Shown: positions 25,058 through 33,848, counted from the stretch's first letter. The stretch is DNA of 64,000 bases from an uncultured bacterium (GCA_937998865.1 CALLBR010000005.1:1-64000); one strand, 5' to 3'. Notes: generated by a model from the sequence alone, not told the origin. Program-made: numbers and translations.

Positions 25058-28000
25058 TTTTTCTCTTCTAATTTTGATATCAATTTTTTAAGTAATATAA
25101 TTATACTATCTAAATCTTTGATGCTGACCTCAAATCCCTGCGGATAAAATTTTAAATCTTGGATAATTTCTCTTTTTTTAAATTTATTGAGAGTAAAAAT
25201 CAATTTATTGATAAAATTCTCCTCAAGATTTTCCTGCATGATAAATTTAAAACCCTGTTTTTTCTGTTCAATTCTAGCAATTTTAAGCTTAAATGATAAA
25301 ATTCTTATTAATGATGCTTTAAGTAAATTTTCTACTTCTTGAGGAAGTTTGCCAAATCTATCAAAAATTTCCTCTTTAAGCTTTTTCACTTCATCAACTT
25401 CAACAATTTGACTTAGTTTTCTATATATTCTAATTCTCATGGAGGTATCTTCCATATAGTCTTCTGGAATAAAAGCTTTACCAATTAACTTTATCTCTGG
25501 AAGATTAGTCTGGACAATTGATTCTCCTTTGCTCTCTCTAATAGCTTCGTTTAACATTTCTATATATAGATCAAATCCTATTCTGTTTATTCCGGATTGT
25601 TCAATTCCTAATAGTTCTCCAGCTCCTCTTATCTCAAGATCTTTAAGGGCAATGTGGAATCCAGCCCCCAGATAACTCATTTCTTGAATGGCTTTAATCC
25701 TTTTTTTTGCATTTTCAGTTAGACCTTCTTCCTTAGGCACAATAAAGTAGGCATAGGCTTGTTTGTCTGCTCTTCCTACTCTACCTCTTATTTGATAAAG
25801 GTCACTTAACCCAAAAATATCAGCCCTATTTACAATTATGGTATTAACATTGGGAATATCTATTCCCGATGCAATGATGGAAGTACATACTAATATGTCA
25901 ATTTCTCTGTCTAAGAATTTTATCATGATTCTATTTAGCAAGTTTTCGCTCATTCTACCATGAGCTACAGCAATTCTTGCTGAAGGTATTAACGTTTTAA
26001 GTCGGCTCTCATAAACACGGATATCTTGAATTCTGTTATGTAAAAAATAAACCTGTCCATCTCTGCTTAGTTCTCTCTCTATGGCTTCCTTTATAATTTG
26101 GTAATCTTCTGAAATAATGAAACTTTTTACAGCTAATCTCTCTTTAGGAGGAGTTTGAATTATACTTATATCCCAAAGTCCGCTTAAACCTATTTGTAAA
26201 GTCCTTGGAATAGGAGTAGCAGTAATAGTTAGTAAGTCCACTTGAGGAAATTTCTCTTTTATTTTCTCTTTTTGAACTACACCAAATTTTTGCTCTTCAT
26301 CAATAATTAACAGACCAAGATCAAAAAAGTCTATTTCTTTTAAAATTAAAATGTGAGTTCCTATTAGAATGTCTACCTTTCCTTTTTGTGTATCTTCAAT
26401 AACTTTTTTAATCTCTGATTTTGTCCTAAATCTATTAAGGTATTCAATTCTAACGGGAAAGGCTTCAAATCTTTTTTTGAAAGTTCTATAGTGTTGTTCA
26501 CATAAAAGCGTTGTGGGAACTAATACAGCCACTTGTTTTTTATCATAGACAGCTCTAAAAGAAGCTCTCATAGCCACTTCTGTTTTTCCATATCCTGCAT
26601 CACCACATAAAATAATATCCATGGGATAAGTTTCTCTCATTTTTTTTAAGATTAAATCAATGGCTTTTTTCTGATCTTCTGTTTCTTCATAAGGAAAAAA
26701 GTCGTCAAAATTTCTATGTATTTCAGTGTCCTCACTGTATATAAACCCTCTTTCCCTTTTTCTTTGAGCATAAAGTTTGAGGAGTTTTTCAGCCACATCA
26801 TGTATCTTTTTTCTCTCTCTTTCCTTTAATTTTTGCCATCTCGTAGTTCCTAATTTATCAATTTGAGGAACATATCCTTCTTTTGCTGAATATCTATAGA
26901 CTTTTTCTATGCTCCATGTGGGAAGATAAATAATATCTCCACCAGCATATTCAATTACTAATACATCTTCTTCATTATCCTCATAATTTTGCCTTTTTAT
27001 TCCTCTAAAAATTCCTATTCCATGTTCCTTATGAACGACATAATCTCCCTCTTTAATCTCTAATCCCTCTAAGGGAATTTTTTGTAAGAGAGTTTTTTTT
27101 CTTTTGTGAAATTTTTCATCAAAAATTTCTCTATCTGTAAGGATTAGCAAGTTTTCCCTATGGAATCCCTCATGAAGTTCTCCCAAAGTAATAGCGTATT
27201 TACCAGAATAATGAGCCACATCATTTCTGTTAATAATAGGGGCGATTATTCCATGATTAAATAAAATTTCCTTTACAGTTTCAGCTTTTCCTAAAGAATT
27301 AAGGATTATAAGAATAGGGATTTGAAGTTCTTTTATATTTTTAGGAAAATCAAAAAGGCTTTTTCTCTCATTTTTGAGTATATTAAGACCTGTTAATGAT
27401 TTGTCCTTACCATCCATGGCATTTATAGAAAATTGATAGGGAAGATGCGATACATGAATGATTTTAAAATCCTTAAAGGTTTCATCCCTTAGATCAGAGC
27501 ATGATATAATCAAACTTTTAGGTCTAATTACATTGATTATATTTTCATTGCGAGAGGCTTCACGGGTGGGAAATATGGTAATTTCTGATAAACTTTTGAA
27601 AGATTTTTGTGTATCAGGATAGAAAAATTTTATTTCCTCTATAGTTTCACCAAAAAATTCAATTCGGTAAGGATATTCTTCTCCAAGGTTCCAAATATCA
27701 AAAACCCACCCATGATGAGAAAACTCTCCTTCCTGTAATACCATTTCTACTTGACGGTATCCAGCTTTAATTATTTTTCTTATAAATTCATTACGAGATA
27801 TTTCCTCTTCTTTCTTAATTTTGAAAGATAGTTTAAGAATTTCTCCATCAAACATTAAAGCATTCTTTGTTGTGATTAATCTTGGTTCACTAGAATTAAG
27901 AATTTCTATGATTGGTTTTGTTCTGCTTTCTTCCTCTGATGGAAGATAAATAACTGATAATTGAATATTAAAAAAATCAGAAAAGGTTTTTAATGCAGTG

Positions 28001-28194
28001 AAGACCTTCTGAGCAGCCTCTTCATTTTCTTCAATCACCACAAAGGATTCTTCATAAAACAAAAGTCCTAATGCAAAAGAGGAAATGGAGAGATTGTAGA
28101 TTGAGTTATGATCTCTCAGTAAGTTTGCTATTGTATCTTTTTCTTTAGTTAAGGCCTGCGATAAACTTCTGTATCCTTTTTCGTTATAGTTCAT
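25054..28194 (-). CDS. mfd: Transcription-repair coupling factor Mfd
   Basis: 1046 residues. Order: degenerate UvrB-like N-terminal module, RNA polymerase-interacting domain (KEGDYVVHKEHGIGIFRG), RecG-like translocase with Walker A CGDAGYGKTEVAMRA and LLIIDEEQKFGV, helicase C-terminal domain (ASGIDIPNVNTIIVNRAD, YQIRGRVGRADKQAYAYF) and a C-terminal TRCF domain. Slightly shorter than the E. coli protein (1148) but complete. Releases stalled RNA polymerase and recruits UvrA. Overlaps the TPR gene by 4 nt, and its start shares the last base of the ubiA stop. Confidence 0.97.
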   Translation of the reverse strand: MNYNEKGYRSLSQALTKEKDTIANLLRDHNSIYNLSISSFALGLLFYEESFVVIEENEEAAQKVFTALKTFSDFFNIQLSVIYLPSEEESRTKPIIEILNSSEPRLITTKNALMFDGEILKLSFKIKKEEEISRNEFIRKIIKAGYRQVEMVLQEGEFSHHGWVFDIWNLGEEYPYRIEFFGETIEEIKFFYPDTQKSFKSLSEITIFPTREASRNENIINVIRPKSLIISCSDLRDETFKDFKIIHVSHLPYQFSINAMDGKDKSLTGLNILKNERKSLFDFPKNIKELQIPILIILNSLGKAETVKEILFNHGIIAPIINRNDVAHYSGKYAITLGELHEGFHRENLLILTDREIFDEKFHKRKKTLLQKIPLEGLEIKEGDYVVHKEHGIGIFRGIKRQNYEDNEEDVLVIEYAGGDIIYLPTWSIEKVYRYSAKEGYVPQIDKLGTTRWQKLKERERKKIHDVAEKLLKLYAQRKRERGFIYSEDTEIHRNFDDFFPYEETEDQKKAIDLILKKMRETYPMDIILCGDAGYGKTEVAMRASFRAVYDKKQVAVLVPTTLLCEQHYRTFKKRFEAFPVRIEYLNRFRTKSEIKKVIEDTQKGKVDILIGTHILILKEIDFFDLGLLIIDEEQKFGVVQKEKIKEKFPQVDLLTITATPIPRTLQIGLSGLWDISIIQTPPKERLAVKSFIISEDYQIIKEAIERELSRDGQVYFLHNRIQDIRVYESRLKTLIPSARIAVAHGRMSENLLNRIMIKFLDREIDILVCTSIIASGIDIPNVNTIIVNRADIFGLSDLYQIRGRVGRADKQAYAYFIVPKEEGLTENAKKRIKAIQEMSYLGAGFHIALKDLEIRGAGELLGIEQSGINRIGFDLYIEMLNEAIRESKGESIVQTNLPEIKLIGKAFIPEDYMEDTSMRIRIYRKLSQIVEVDEVKKLKEEIFDRFGKLPQEVENLLKASLIRILSFKLKIARIEQKKQGFKFIMQENLEENFINKLIFTLNKFKKREIIQDLKFYPQGFEVSIKDLDSIIILLKKLISKLEEKK

Positions 28195-29057
28195 TAAAAT
28201 TTAACAAGTAAAGAGAGGGCTACAAAGACAAAAAAGGTAACGCTTATATATCCATTCATATTAAAAAAGGCAATATTAAGCTTGGACAGATCATGGGCTT
28301 TTACAAGAGAATGTTCTTTAACAAAGAGCAAGGCAATTATAGTCATGCCAATCCAGTAAATAATGTTTAATTTAAAAAGCCAACCAATTATTAATAAAAA
28401 GGAGAAAGAAATGAAATGAAATATTCTTGAAAAATATATTGCCTTATTTATCCCGAAAACTCTTGGAATAGAATAAATACCATATTTTTTATCAAATTCT
28501 ACATCCCATAAGGCATATAAAGTGTCAAATCCTGCAAGCCAAAAAACAACTGCTAATGCCATAGGCAAAATTTCCCAATTAAAATCACCTTTAATGGCAA
28601 TCCATGCTCCTAAGGGAGCTAAAGCTAAGGCTAATCCTAGAAAAAAATGACATGCCCAGGTGAATCTCTTTGTATATGAATAGATAAAGAGAACTAATAC
28701 AGCAACAGGAGAGAGTTTAAAACACAAGGGATTTAACATCCAAGCAGAGAAGATGAAAATAACAAGACATACACTGGTAAATAAAATTGCTTCCCAAAGT
28801 TTAATTTTTCCAGTTGGGATTTCCCTCTTGGCAGTCCGAGGATTTAGGGCATCGATTTTTCTATCTATGATTCTATTAAAACCAAAGGCTGAAGCTCTTG
28901 CACTTACCATTGCAAAGGTTATCCAGAGTATTTTTTTTATCTCTGGAATACCACCTGCAGCAAGCATAGCAGCAGCAAAAGCAAAGGGAAGGGCAAACAC
29001 ACTATGTTCAATCTTTATCATCCTTAAATACAATATAGCTTTATTAAAAAGGGACAT
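28194..29057 (-). CDS. UbiA-family prenyltransferase (UbiA/MqnP-like)
   Basis: 287 residues, about eight membrane helices. Both Asp-rich motifs are present: NRIIDRKIDALNPRTAKREIPTG (NxxxDxxxD) and DTLYALWDVEFDKKYG (DxxxD). It should attach a polyprenyl chain to an aromatic acid for quinone synthesis. In organisms making menaquinone by the futalosine route the homologue is MqnP, which is plausible here, but 4-hydroxybenzoate specificity cannot be excluded. ATG at 29057 is preferred to the track's TTG at 29060; there is no Shine-Dalgarno, and a -10 hexamer ends 6 nt before the ATG. First gene of the - strand operon down to the NtrC gene. Confidence 0.9.
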   Translation of the reverse strand: MSLFNKAILYLRMIKIEHSVFALPFAFAAAMLAAGGIPEIKKILWITFAMVSARASAFGFNRIIDRKIDALNPRTAKREIPTGKIKLWEAILFTSVCLVIFIFSAWMLNPLCFKLSPVAVLVLFIYSYTKRFTWACHFFLGLALALAPLGAWIAIKGDFNWEILPMALAVVFWLAGFDTLYALWDVEFDKKYGIYSIPRVFGINKAIYFSRIFHFISFSFLLIIGWLFKLNIIYWIGMTIIALLFVKEHSLVKAHDLSKLNIAFFNMNGYISVTFFVFVALSLLVKF

Positions 29058-29063
29058 CAAATT

Positions 29064-29091
29064 ATTATAACATCATTGAAGAATATGAAAA
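29064..29091 (-). promoter_or_regulatory. Extended -10 promoter of ubiA, predicted leaderless
   Basis: On the - strand TGTTATAAT (TGn plus TATAAT at 29069-29064) has TTTTCA 16 bp upstream (29091-29086). The six bases after TATAAT are followed directly by the ubiA ATG, so the predicted +1 is the A of ATG. Confidence 0.6.
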
Positions 29092-29180
29092 TATTTAGCT
29101 TATATTTTCCTTTAATTTGCCTTCTCTGCCAAAGGTCATTTCTGAGAGATTTAATACTTTAAATTTCTCTTTTTTTTCTG

Positions 29181-29186
29181 TAAAAT
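29181..29186 (+). promoter_or_regulatory. -10 element of the SprA-like gene, predicted leaderless
   Basis: TAAAAT is followed by exactly six bases and then the ATG at 29193. No Shine-Dalgarno is present; the upstream TTTAAA at 17 bp is only a weak -35. Confidence 0.45.
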
Positions 29187-29192
29187 TTATTT

Positions 29193-29612
29193 ATGGAAAT
29201 TAAAACTCAAATATTTTCAATAAACTCCATTGAACAAATAAAAGTCAATGAAATAATTCAGACTTTGAAGAGAATCCAACAAAGGGTGATTTCCCATGAA
29301 AGGGCTCATAAAGCTGTTGGTGGGAAATATGCTGGCACAGTTCATTATTCCTATACTAAAGGACCTGATGGAAAAAAGATGTATATAACAGCAGGAGAAG
29401 TTAGTCTTGATTTGTCGGAGGAGGCATCTCCTAAGGAAACAGCAAAAAAAATGGAGATAATTCAGGCTGCTGCTTTAGCTCCATCAGATCCATCTCCACA
29501 AGACATTCGTGTAGCCCAAATAGCAGCTATAAAAAAAATGCGAGCAGAAATAGAAAATTCTGTTGAAGAAGAGAGGAACAAAAAGGGATTAATAATAAAT
29601 AGATCTATTTAA
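29193..29612 (+). CDS. SprA-related putative zinc metallopeptidase
   Basis: 139 residues. An HExxH zinc site is seen at 35-39 (ISHERAHKAVGG), followed by YAGTVHYSYTKGPDGKKMYITAGEVSLDL and a later IIQAALAPSDPSPQD-like segment, the layout of the SprA-related putative metallopeptidase family. No signal peptide, so cytoplasmic unless exported otherwise. Related proteins are usually longer with a variable N-terminus; this is a minimal form. Divergent from ubiA. Substrate unknown. Confidence 0.8.
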   Translation: MEIKTQIFSINSIEQIKVNEIIQTLKRIQQRVISHERAHKAVGGKYAGTVHYSYTKGPDGKKMYITAGEVSLDLSEEASPKETAKKMEIIQAAALAPSDPSPQDIRVAQIAAIKKMRAEIENSVEEERNKKGLIINRSI

Positions 29613-29865
29613 ATTAATTTTTTCAGAAAAAGAAAAAGCTTGCCACGATTATATTTTTTGGATGTCTTCTTTGCTCTCTCCATGAAGAAATAAATTAATT
29701 CGATTTGTAATGAAAGAATTATGATAAAGGTTTACACTACCCATGTCAGGAATTTGTATAAGTGTCTTTGGGCGACAGAGGCAAAGGAATTATTTAATTG
29801 TTAAAAAACTTGACATATAGTTATTAAATATGATTTCATATAGGAAAATTTTTTGTTCTTTCACA

Positions 29866-29894
29866 AGACTGTTTTTAAAAAAAGGGAACAGTCT
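29866..29894. repeat. Inverted repeat, 8-bp perfect arms
   Basis: AGACTGTT and AACAGTCT flank a 13-nt A-rich loop. No T run follows on either strand, so it is not a standard terminator. Confidence 0.6.
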
Positions 29895-29936
29895 GAAAAA
29901 ATTGAAAATAAAGAATTTCAAGCATGCTTCGAAATG

Positions 29937-29981
29937 ATCACTTTTGAGGCTTTAAGAATTCTCTGTCAAGGGGAAAGTGAT
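29937..29981. repeat. Inverted repeat ATCACTTT/AAAGTGAT
   Basis: 8-bp perfect arms 29 nt apart; inner bases TTGA and TCAA can extend the stem with a bulge. Possible RNA hairpin upstream of the CARDB gene. Confidence 0.5.
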
Positions 29982-30092
29982 TAAAAAATTATTCCAAATA
30001 TCCTTGAGCATATTGAGAAATAAATAAAAAAACAGAGTATGAAATGCAGCAACTTATGTGCTTTTTATTTCTTATTAATAGGAGGAAATAAA

Positions 30093-31241
30093 ATGATAAC
30101 CAAATTATTATCAAAAGTTTCATTTTTAATGTTTGTTTTGCTATTTTCAAGTTATTCTATTGCTCAAACAAATCCGGATAAACCAAAACAGCCTAATGTT
30201 AGTGTTTCAATGAAAAATTACTGGTGTGCTGAAGTAGAAAATTTGATTTTTTCAAAGGAACCAAAACAAGGTGAAAAATTAACAGTTGGAGTGAGAATTA
30301 AGTTTACAAAAAATATGGCAAATTCTCTTCCTCTACCCAAAAAAAATTGTCAATGTGCTTTTGAAGGCCCTCAAGGTAATCTTGTGTCTTCATGGTCAAA
30401 AATTCTGTCTTTGAGATTAATAGGCATAAAATATTCTGAAAAGGAAGTAAATTTCTTAGAATATTATGGACCTACTCCTGCCTTTCCTCCCTATTATTAC
30501 AGCGGTTTTCCAGTAATTGGATTTAGAGTTACAGAGAGTGATCTAAAAAGGGGTTATCTGGATATATGGAGTTGGGTATCAAAAGAACCTTTACAATGCA
30601 GAGAATCGTCAATATATGCATCGTTAGCGATTTACAATAAATTACCTTATAATATAGAAAATGAATGTCATCCCAAAGAAGATTTTAAAAAAACCTTTAA
30701 AACTACTTGCTTAGATATTTCTGGCATTGATAAAGAAAAATTAACAAAAGATTTGGATAAAACTAAGAATATTAGGTTGCCCGATCTTGAAATAGATAAG
30801 GTAAAAAGTTTTTTCAGAATCAGTAAAAGAGAGAATGAACAAGCTATCATTTACGATGAATTAGATTTAGTGATATCTATTAAAAATTCAGGAAATGTGG
30901 ATATTTCCAAATTTAAAATTTTAATAGAAAAAAAACGGGAAGGCGACACTCAGTATACCTCTCTTGAACAATTAGAATGGTCTTATGATGGTAAAAAGGG
31001 ATCATCACAAAATGGCATCATTGAAATAGATAATTTAAAAGCAGGACAGACAAAAGATATTATCGTATTTACTAATAATTCAAAAGCTCCTAAGTTAGAT
31101 TGCTGGCTTAGAGTTAAACTCGATCCAGAAAATGAAATATCAGAGATTAATGAGACAAATAACATGATAGATAATATTAGATTTCCAAGTCATTATAATA
31201 ATCCCGGTGAGTATGGTAATAAGGTAAAGAGAGCCCCTTAA
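30093..31241 (+). CDS. Secreted CARDB-domain protein
   Basis: 382 residues from the ATG at 30093, which has AGGAGG upstream and is followed by a clear signal peptide (SFLMFVLLFSSYSIAQ). The track start at 30039 would put 18 residues before it without a ribosome site. The first half (about 25-230) has several Cys (NYWCAEVE, KKNCQCAFEG, LQCRES, ENECHP) and is unrecognised. The second half, starting LPDLEIDKVKSFF, is a CARDB-like adhesion fold ending LDPENEISEINETNN. Predicted exported or surface protein. It stands alone between two long intergenic regions. Confidence 0.8.
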   Translation: MITKLLSKVSFLMFVLLFSSYSIAQTNPDKPKQPNVSVSMKNYWCAEVENLIFSKEPKQGEKLTVGVRIKFTKNMANSLPLPKKNCQCAFEGPQGNLVSSWSKILSLRLIGIKYSEKEVNFLEYYGPTPAFPPYYYSGFPVIGFRVTESDLKRGYLDIWSWVSKEPLQCRESSIYASLAIYNKLPYNIENECHPKEDFKKTFKTTCLDISGIDKEKLTKDLDKTKNIRLPDLEIDKVKSFFRISKRENEQAIIYDELDLVISIKNSGNVDISKFKILIEKKREGDTQYTSLEQLEWSYDGKKGSSQNGIIEIDNLKAGQTKDIIVFTNNSKAPKLDCWLRVKLDPENEISEINETNNMIDNIRFPSHYNNPGEYGNKVKRAP

Positions 31242-31350
31242 AAATAACTGGACAAAAGATTGCTGGGCATTACTTTTTCCTCTCTAAATGACTAAACAAG
31301 TCAGAAGGTTTCATCGTAAGAAAATAAATTAGTGAGCATTTCAAAAAATA

Positions 31351-31392
31351 AGATTTTTCCTTTCATAACAGAAAAATCTCCCTGTTATGAAA
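31351..31392. repeat. Two overlapping, mutually exclusive hairpins
   Basis: AGATTTTTC (31351-31359) pairs with GAAAAATCT (31371-31379), and TTTCATAACAG (31361-31371) pairs with CTGTTATGAAA (31382-31392). The arms interleave A-B-A'-B', so only one stem can form fully. No T run follows. The arrangement resembles a switch or attenuator. Confidence 0.65.
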
Positions 31393-31539
31393 GAATAGAC
31401 TTTGTCGATAAAATTAATTAAAAGAATTAAAATTACATCTTGCTATTTAATGCTTTGTATCTAATGATAAATAGTCAGATATGTGGAATTTCTTACAATA
31501 GGTCGGATTTTGATTTCTTATTAGCAACTTAAGGTTTTC

Positions 31540-31570
31540 TTGGAAAATTCCTGTAAAAATTTGGTATTAT
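31540..31570 (+). promoter_or_regulatory. Putative zapB-zapA promoter (extended -10)
   Basis: TTGGAA (31540-31545) lies 19 bp before TATTAT (31565-31570); TGG precedes the -10. The predicted start leaves a leader of about 41 nt before zapB. Confidence 0.5.
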
Positions 31571-31617
31571 TTTTAGATAAATTTATTTCATTTAAATTAA
31601 ACCTAAAGGGGGGAATA

Positions 31618-31824
31618 ATGATTGATCAAAGAATTCAATCAGCAATTGAGAAAATCAAATCTCTGAAAGCAGAAAGGGAAGAATTAAAAAAGAGAGTTTT
31701 AAGTTTGGAAGAAATAATAAAAACTAAGAATCAAGAAATTGAAAATCTTCTCTCTGAGAGAGATTTAATAAAGAGGCAAATTGAGGAATTACTTAAAGAA
31801 CTTGATTTAGAATCACATGAATAA
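31618..31824 (+). CDS. zapB: Short coiled-coil protein, ZapB-like
   Basis: 68 residues, entirely predicted coiled coil with heptads (SAIEKIKSLKAEREELKKRV, then IIKTKNQEIENLLSERD). The ATG at 31618 is chosen because AAAGGGGGG lies 5 nt upstream; the track start at 31540 has no ribosome site. Size and structure match ZapB, the FtsZ-ring-associated coiled coil that binds ZapA. The 8-nt overlap with zapA strongly supports this. Symbol is by structure and context, since coiled coils have little sequence identity. Confidence 0.7.
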   Translation: MIDQRIQSAIEKIKSLKAEREELKKRVLSLEEIIKTKNQEIENLLSERDLIKRQIEELLKELDLESHE

Positions 31825-32092
31825 AACTGAGGTTTATATATTAGGGCAGAAATACATAATAAGAGGAGAAAAACCTTCTGAATATATTCAGGAACTAGCT
31901 GCTTACGTGGATAAAAAATTAAGGAATGTTTATGAACAAAATCCTAACATCACTCCTCTAAGGGCAGCTATTTTGGCTTGTTTTTATGTGGCAGATGAGC
32001 TTGAAGAGACTAAAAGAGCTTATGAGGAAACTTTAAAAAAACTTCATGAAATAGATATAAAAACGGACGAATTAATTAATTTGCTTGAATAA
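31817..32092 (+). CDS. zapA: Cell division protein ZapA
   Basis: 91 residues. N-terminal head MNKTEVYILGQKYIIRGE with the ZapA pattern of a short beta hairpin, then the helix EYIQELAAYVDKKLRNV and a C-terminal coiled coil. ZapA bundles FtsZ filaments at midcell. Overlaps the coiled-coil gene. Its stop abuts the stop of the convergent GGDDF gene with no room for a terminator. Confidence 0.88.
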   Translation: MNKTEVYILGQKYIIRGEKPSEYIQELAAYVDKKLRNVYEQNPNITPLRAAILACFYVADELEETKRAYEETLKKLHEIDIKTDELINLLE

Positions 32093-33019
32093 TTATATTT
32101 CTTTTCTTCTATCTATGGCATATCTTTTATCTTTTTGATGTTTTGCGATAGATTTCATTTGAGAGGCAGCTTCTGCCATTTCACTAAAATGTTTGAATCT
32201 TCTGTATTTATTAGAGGTAATACCTACAGACACAGTCATAATAGGAAATTTATGTGTTTCATTTCTTCTGTCAATTGATTCTATATATCCTCTTCTGATA
32301 TCTTCTAAATCATAGAAATTTATGATTAAGTTTTGAAAAGTATCTATTATTTTTTTTGTTGCATCCTCTATTAATTCAGGAGACATTATATAGACAAAAT
32401 CATCACCACCTATATGGCCCACAAAACTTCCCTTTGGTTGGATAGATTTAGTGATATTTAATACGATTCTGCCAAGGACTTTTATAACTTCATCTCCTCT
32501 TGAAAATCCATATTTATCATTAAAAGGTTTAAAATTATCAAGGTCTGCGTAGGCTAAGGCAAAAATCTCTTCTTTAGTAAGTCTTTTCTGTATTTCTTGA
32601 TGAATTACTAGATTGCCGGGTAATTTTGTCAATGGATTAGTGGCTATCATTCTTTCAACTCTTTTCAGTGATAGCTCTATTCTCATTTTTAATTCTTTAT
32701 CTAAATTCCCAACTCTTATGTAATCATCTATTAACAATTCATCCCACTTTTCATAGGTAAAATCATCAGAAACTATGGATATAACAATCATTGATATAAA
32801 AAGAGGCTCACTTTTGATCTGATTTATTATTGATCCCGACATGTTTTCATCATTGATAGAATCAAAAATAACTAAATCTGGAATTTCTTCATAAATTATA
32901 TCAAGTGCCTGTTTTACATCATCAAAATAGTATATTTCATAGTCTAATGAGGCAAGTTTTTTGCCTATCTTTTTTCTCAAAGTTCTATTTTCAATGATAA
33001 TAATTATTTTTTTATTCAT
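32093..33019 (-). CDS. Receiver-GGDEF-family protein with GGDDF site
   Basis: 308 residues. An N-terminal receiver-like domain (about 1-120, phosphorylation candidate in LVIFDS) is followed by a GGDEF-family domain (ADLDNFKPFNDKYGF, then HIGGDDFVYIM). The active-site motif is GGDDF instead of GGDEF or GGEEF, and no RxxD inhibitory site precedes it, so cyclase activity is uncertain. Overlaps the HDOD gene by 8 nt, forming a three-gene signalling unit. It could make c-di-GMP or act as a GTP- or c-di-GMP-responsive switch. Confidence 0.85.
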   Translation of the reverse strand: MNKKIIIIIENRTLRKKIGKKLASLDYEIYYFDDVKQALDIIYEEIPDLVIFDSINDENMSGSIINQIKSEPLFISMIVISIVSDDFTYEKWDELLIDDYIRVGNLDKELKMRIELSLKRVERMIATNPLTKLPGNLVIHQEIQKRLTKEEIFALAYADLDNFKPFNDKYGFSRGDEVIKVLGRIVLNITKSIQPKGSFVGHIGGDDFVYIMSPELIEDATKKIIDTFQNLIINFYDLEDIRRGYIESIDRRNETHKFPIMTVSVGITSNKYRRFKHFSEMAEAASQMKSIAKHQKDKRYAIDRRKEI

Positions 33020-33848
33020 CTGATAAGAATATTTCTTGAGATGATGAAAGAGGGTCTTCTGCTTGCGTAAAAATATCTTTTATTTCTTCATAATTAAGAT
33101 CAAGATCTTTCCAAATAGTTGGATTTACGGGATTGACGTATAAATCTCCAGAATAGCCCATTCCTCTTGCTAGAGCTAAAATATTTGATAGATGAACAAC
33201 GGCAGTTTCTGTAGTGAAATTCTTGCTAAGTTGGGGTCTATGATGATTCATTATGGGTTCAATTAATTTTGTTGGAAAATTCCATTTTTTGCAGACTATT
33301 CCGCCTATTTCAGCATGAGTTATGCCAAAATATTCCTTTTCAATTTCATGGAGTAAACTTTCTCTTTTTTGGGCTAATTCAATTATTTTTGTATAATCTT
33401 CTTTAAAAGCAATGAGGAGAATTACCTTGCCAATGTCATGTAGCAAAGCAGCTACAGATATTTCTTCAGCAAATTCAAGGTCTTTCTTCTTGGAAATAAT
33501 TCTTGAATATATTGCTGAAGCTAATGAGTGTTCCCAAAGCCCCACCATATTTTTTTTCATAACCTCAAAGACAGAAACACCTATGAGAAGTCCTTTTACT
33601 GCATTTAAACCCAGGATAACCATTGCATGATTTACAGAAGAGATCCTTCCTGGGAATCCATAAACAGGAGAATTAACCATTTTAAGTATTCTTGCTGTTA
33701 GAGTAGGATCTGATGCGACAAAATCTGAGATTTTTTGTAGCGACACATGGGGATCTTCTATTATTCCAAGTATTTTTCGAAGTATTGAAGGAATAGTTGG
33801 CAGGTTTTCAATTTTTTCAATTTTTTGAATTATTTCTTGAGCATTCAT
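33012..33848 (-). CDS. HDOD domain protein
   Basis: 278 residues matching the HDOD domain: LPTIPSILRKILGIIEDPHVSLQKIS, then ITARILKMVNSP-like segment, ALLHDIGKVILLI with the HD pair, and IMNHHRP. HDOD proteins are signalling proteins without proven phosphodiesterase activity, often tied to chemotaxis or c-di-GMP. Overlaps its neighbours by 4 and 8 nt. Confidence 0.88.
   Translation of the reverse strand: MNAQEIIQKIEKIENLPTIPSILRKILGIIEDPHVSLQKISDFVASDPTLTARILKMVNSPVYGFPGRISSVNHAMVILGLNAVKGLLIGVSVFEVMKKNMVGLWEHSLASAIYSRIISKKKDLEFAEEISVAALLHDIGKVILLIAFKEDYTKIIELAQKRESLLHEIEKEYFGITHAEIGGIVCKKWNFPTKLIEPIMNHHRPQLSKNFTTETAVVHLSNILALARGMGYSGDLYVNPVNPTIWKDLDLNYEEIKDIFTQAEDPLSSSQEIFLSDE

Larger units (their letters stand above)
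29613..30092. other. Long intergenic region with several inverted repeats
   Basis: 480 bp with no convincing ORF, in a window where most gaps are under 20 bp. It holds the inverted repeats at 29866-29894 and 29937-29981 and a 10-bp palindrome AAGCATGCTT at 29920-29929. A TTGACA at about 29809 has no well-spaced -10. The CARDB gene's Shine-Dalgarno lies at its end. It could be a structured leader or a small RNA gene; none of the riboswitch classes I know was recognised. Confidence 0.5.
31242..31617. other. 376-bp intergenic region before zapB
   Basis: No ORF is supported. It contains the overlapping hairpins at 31351-31392 and the zapB promoter at 31540-31570. TGACT/AGTCA near 31290 forms a further short hairpin. 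I looked for a 6S RNA fold, since ssrS often lies by zapA, but saw no convincing long hairpin with a central bubble. Confidence 0.45.

Noticed and set aside
31351-31392. H-type pseudoknot
   Set aside because: Connecting loops of 1 and 2 nt are too short to cross 9-11 bp stems, so exclusive hairpins are more realistic.
31242-31617. 6S RNA next to zapA
   Set aside because: No long rod-shaped hairpin with a central bubble was found.
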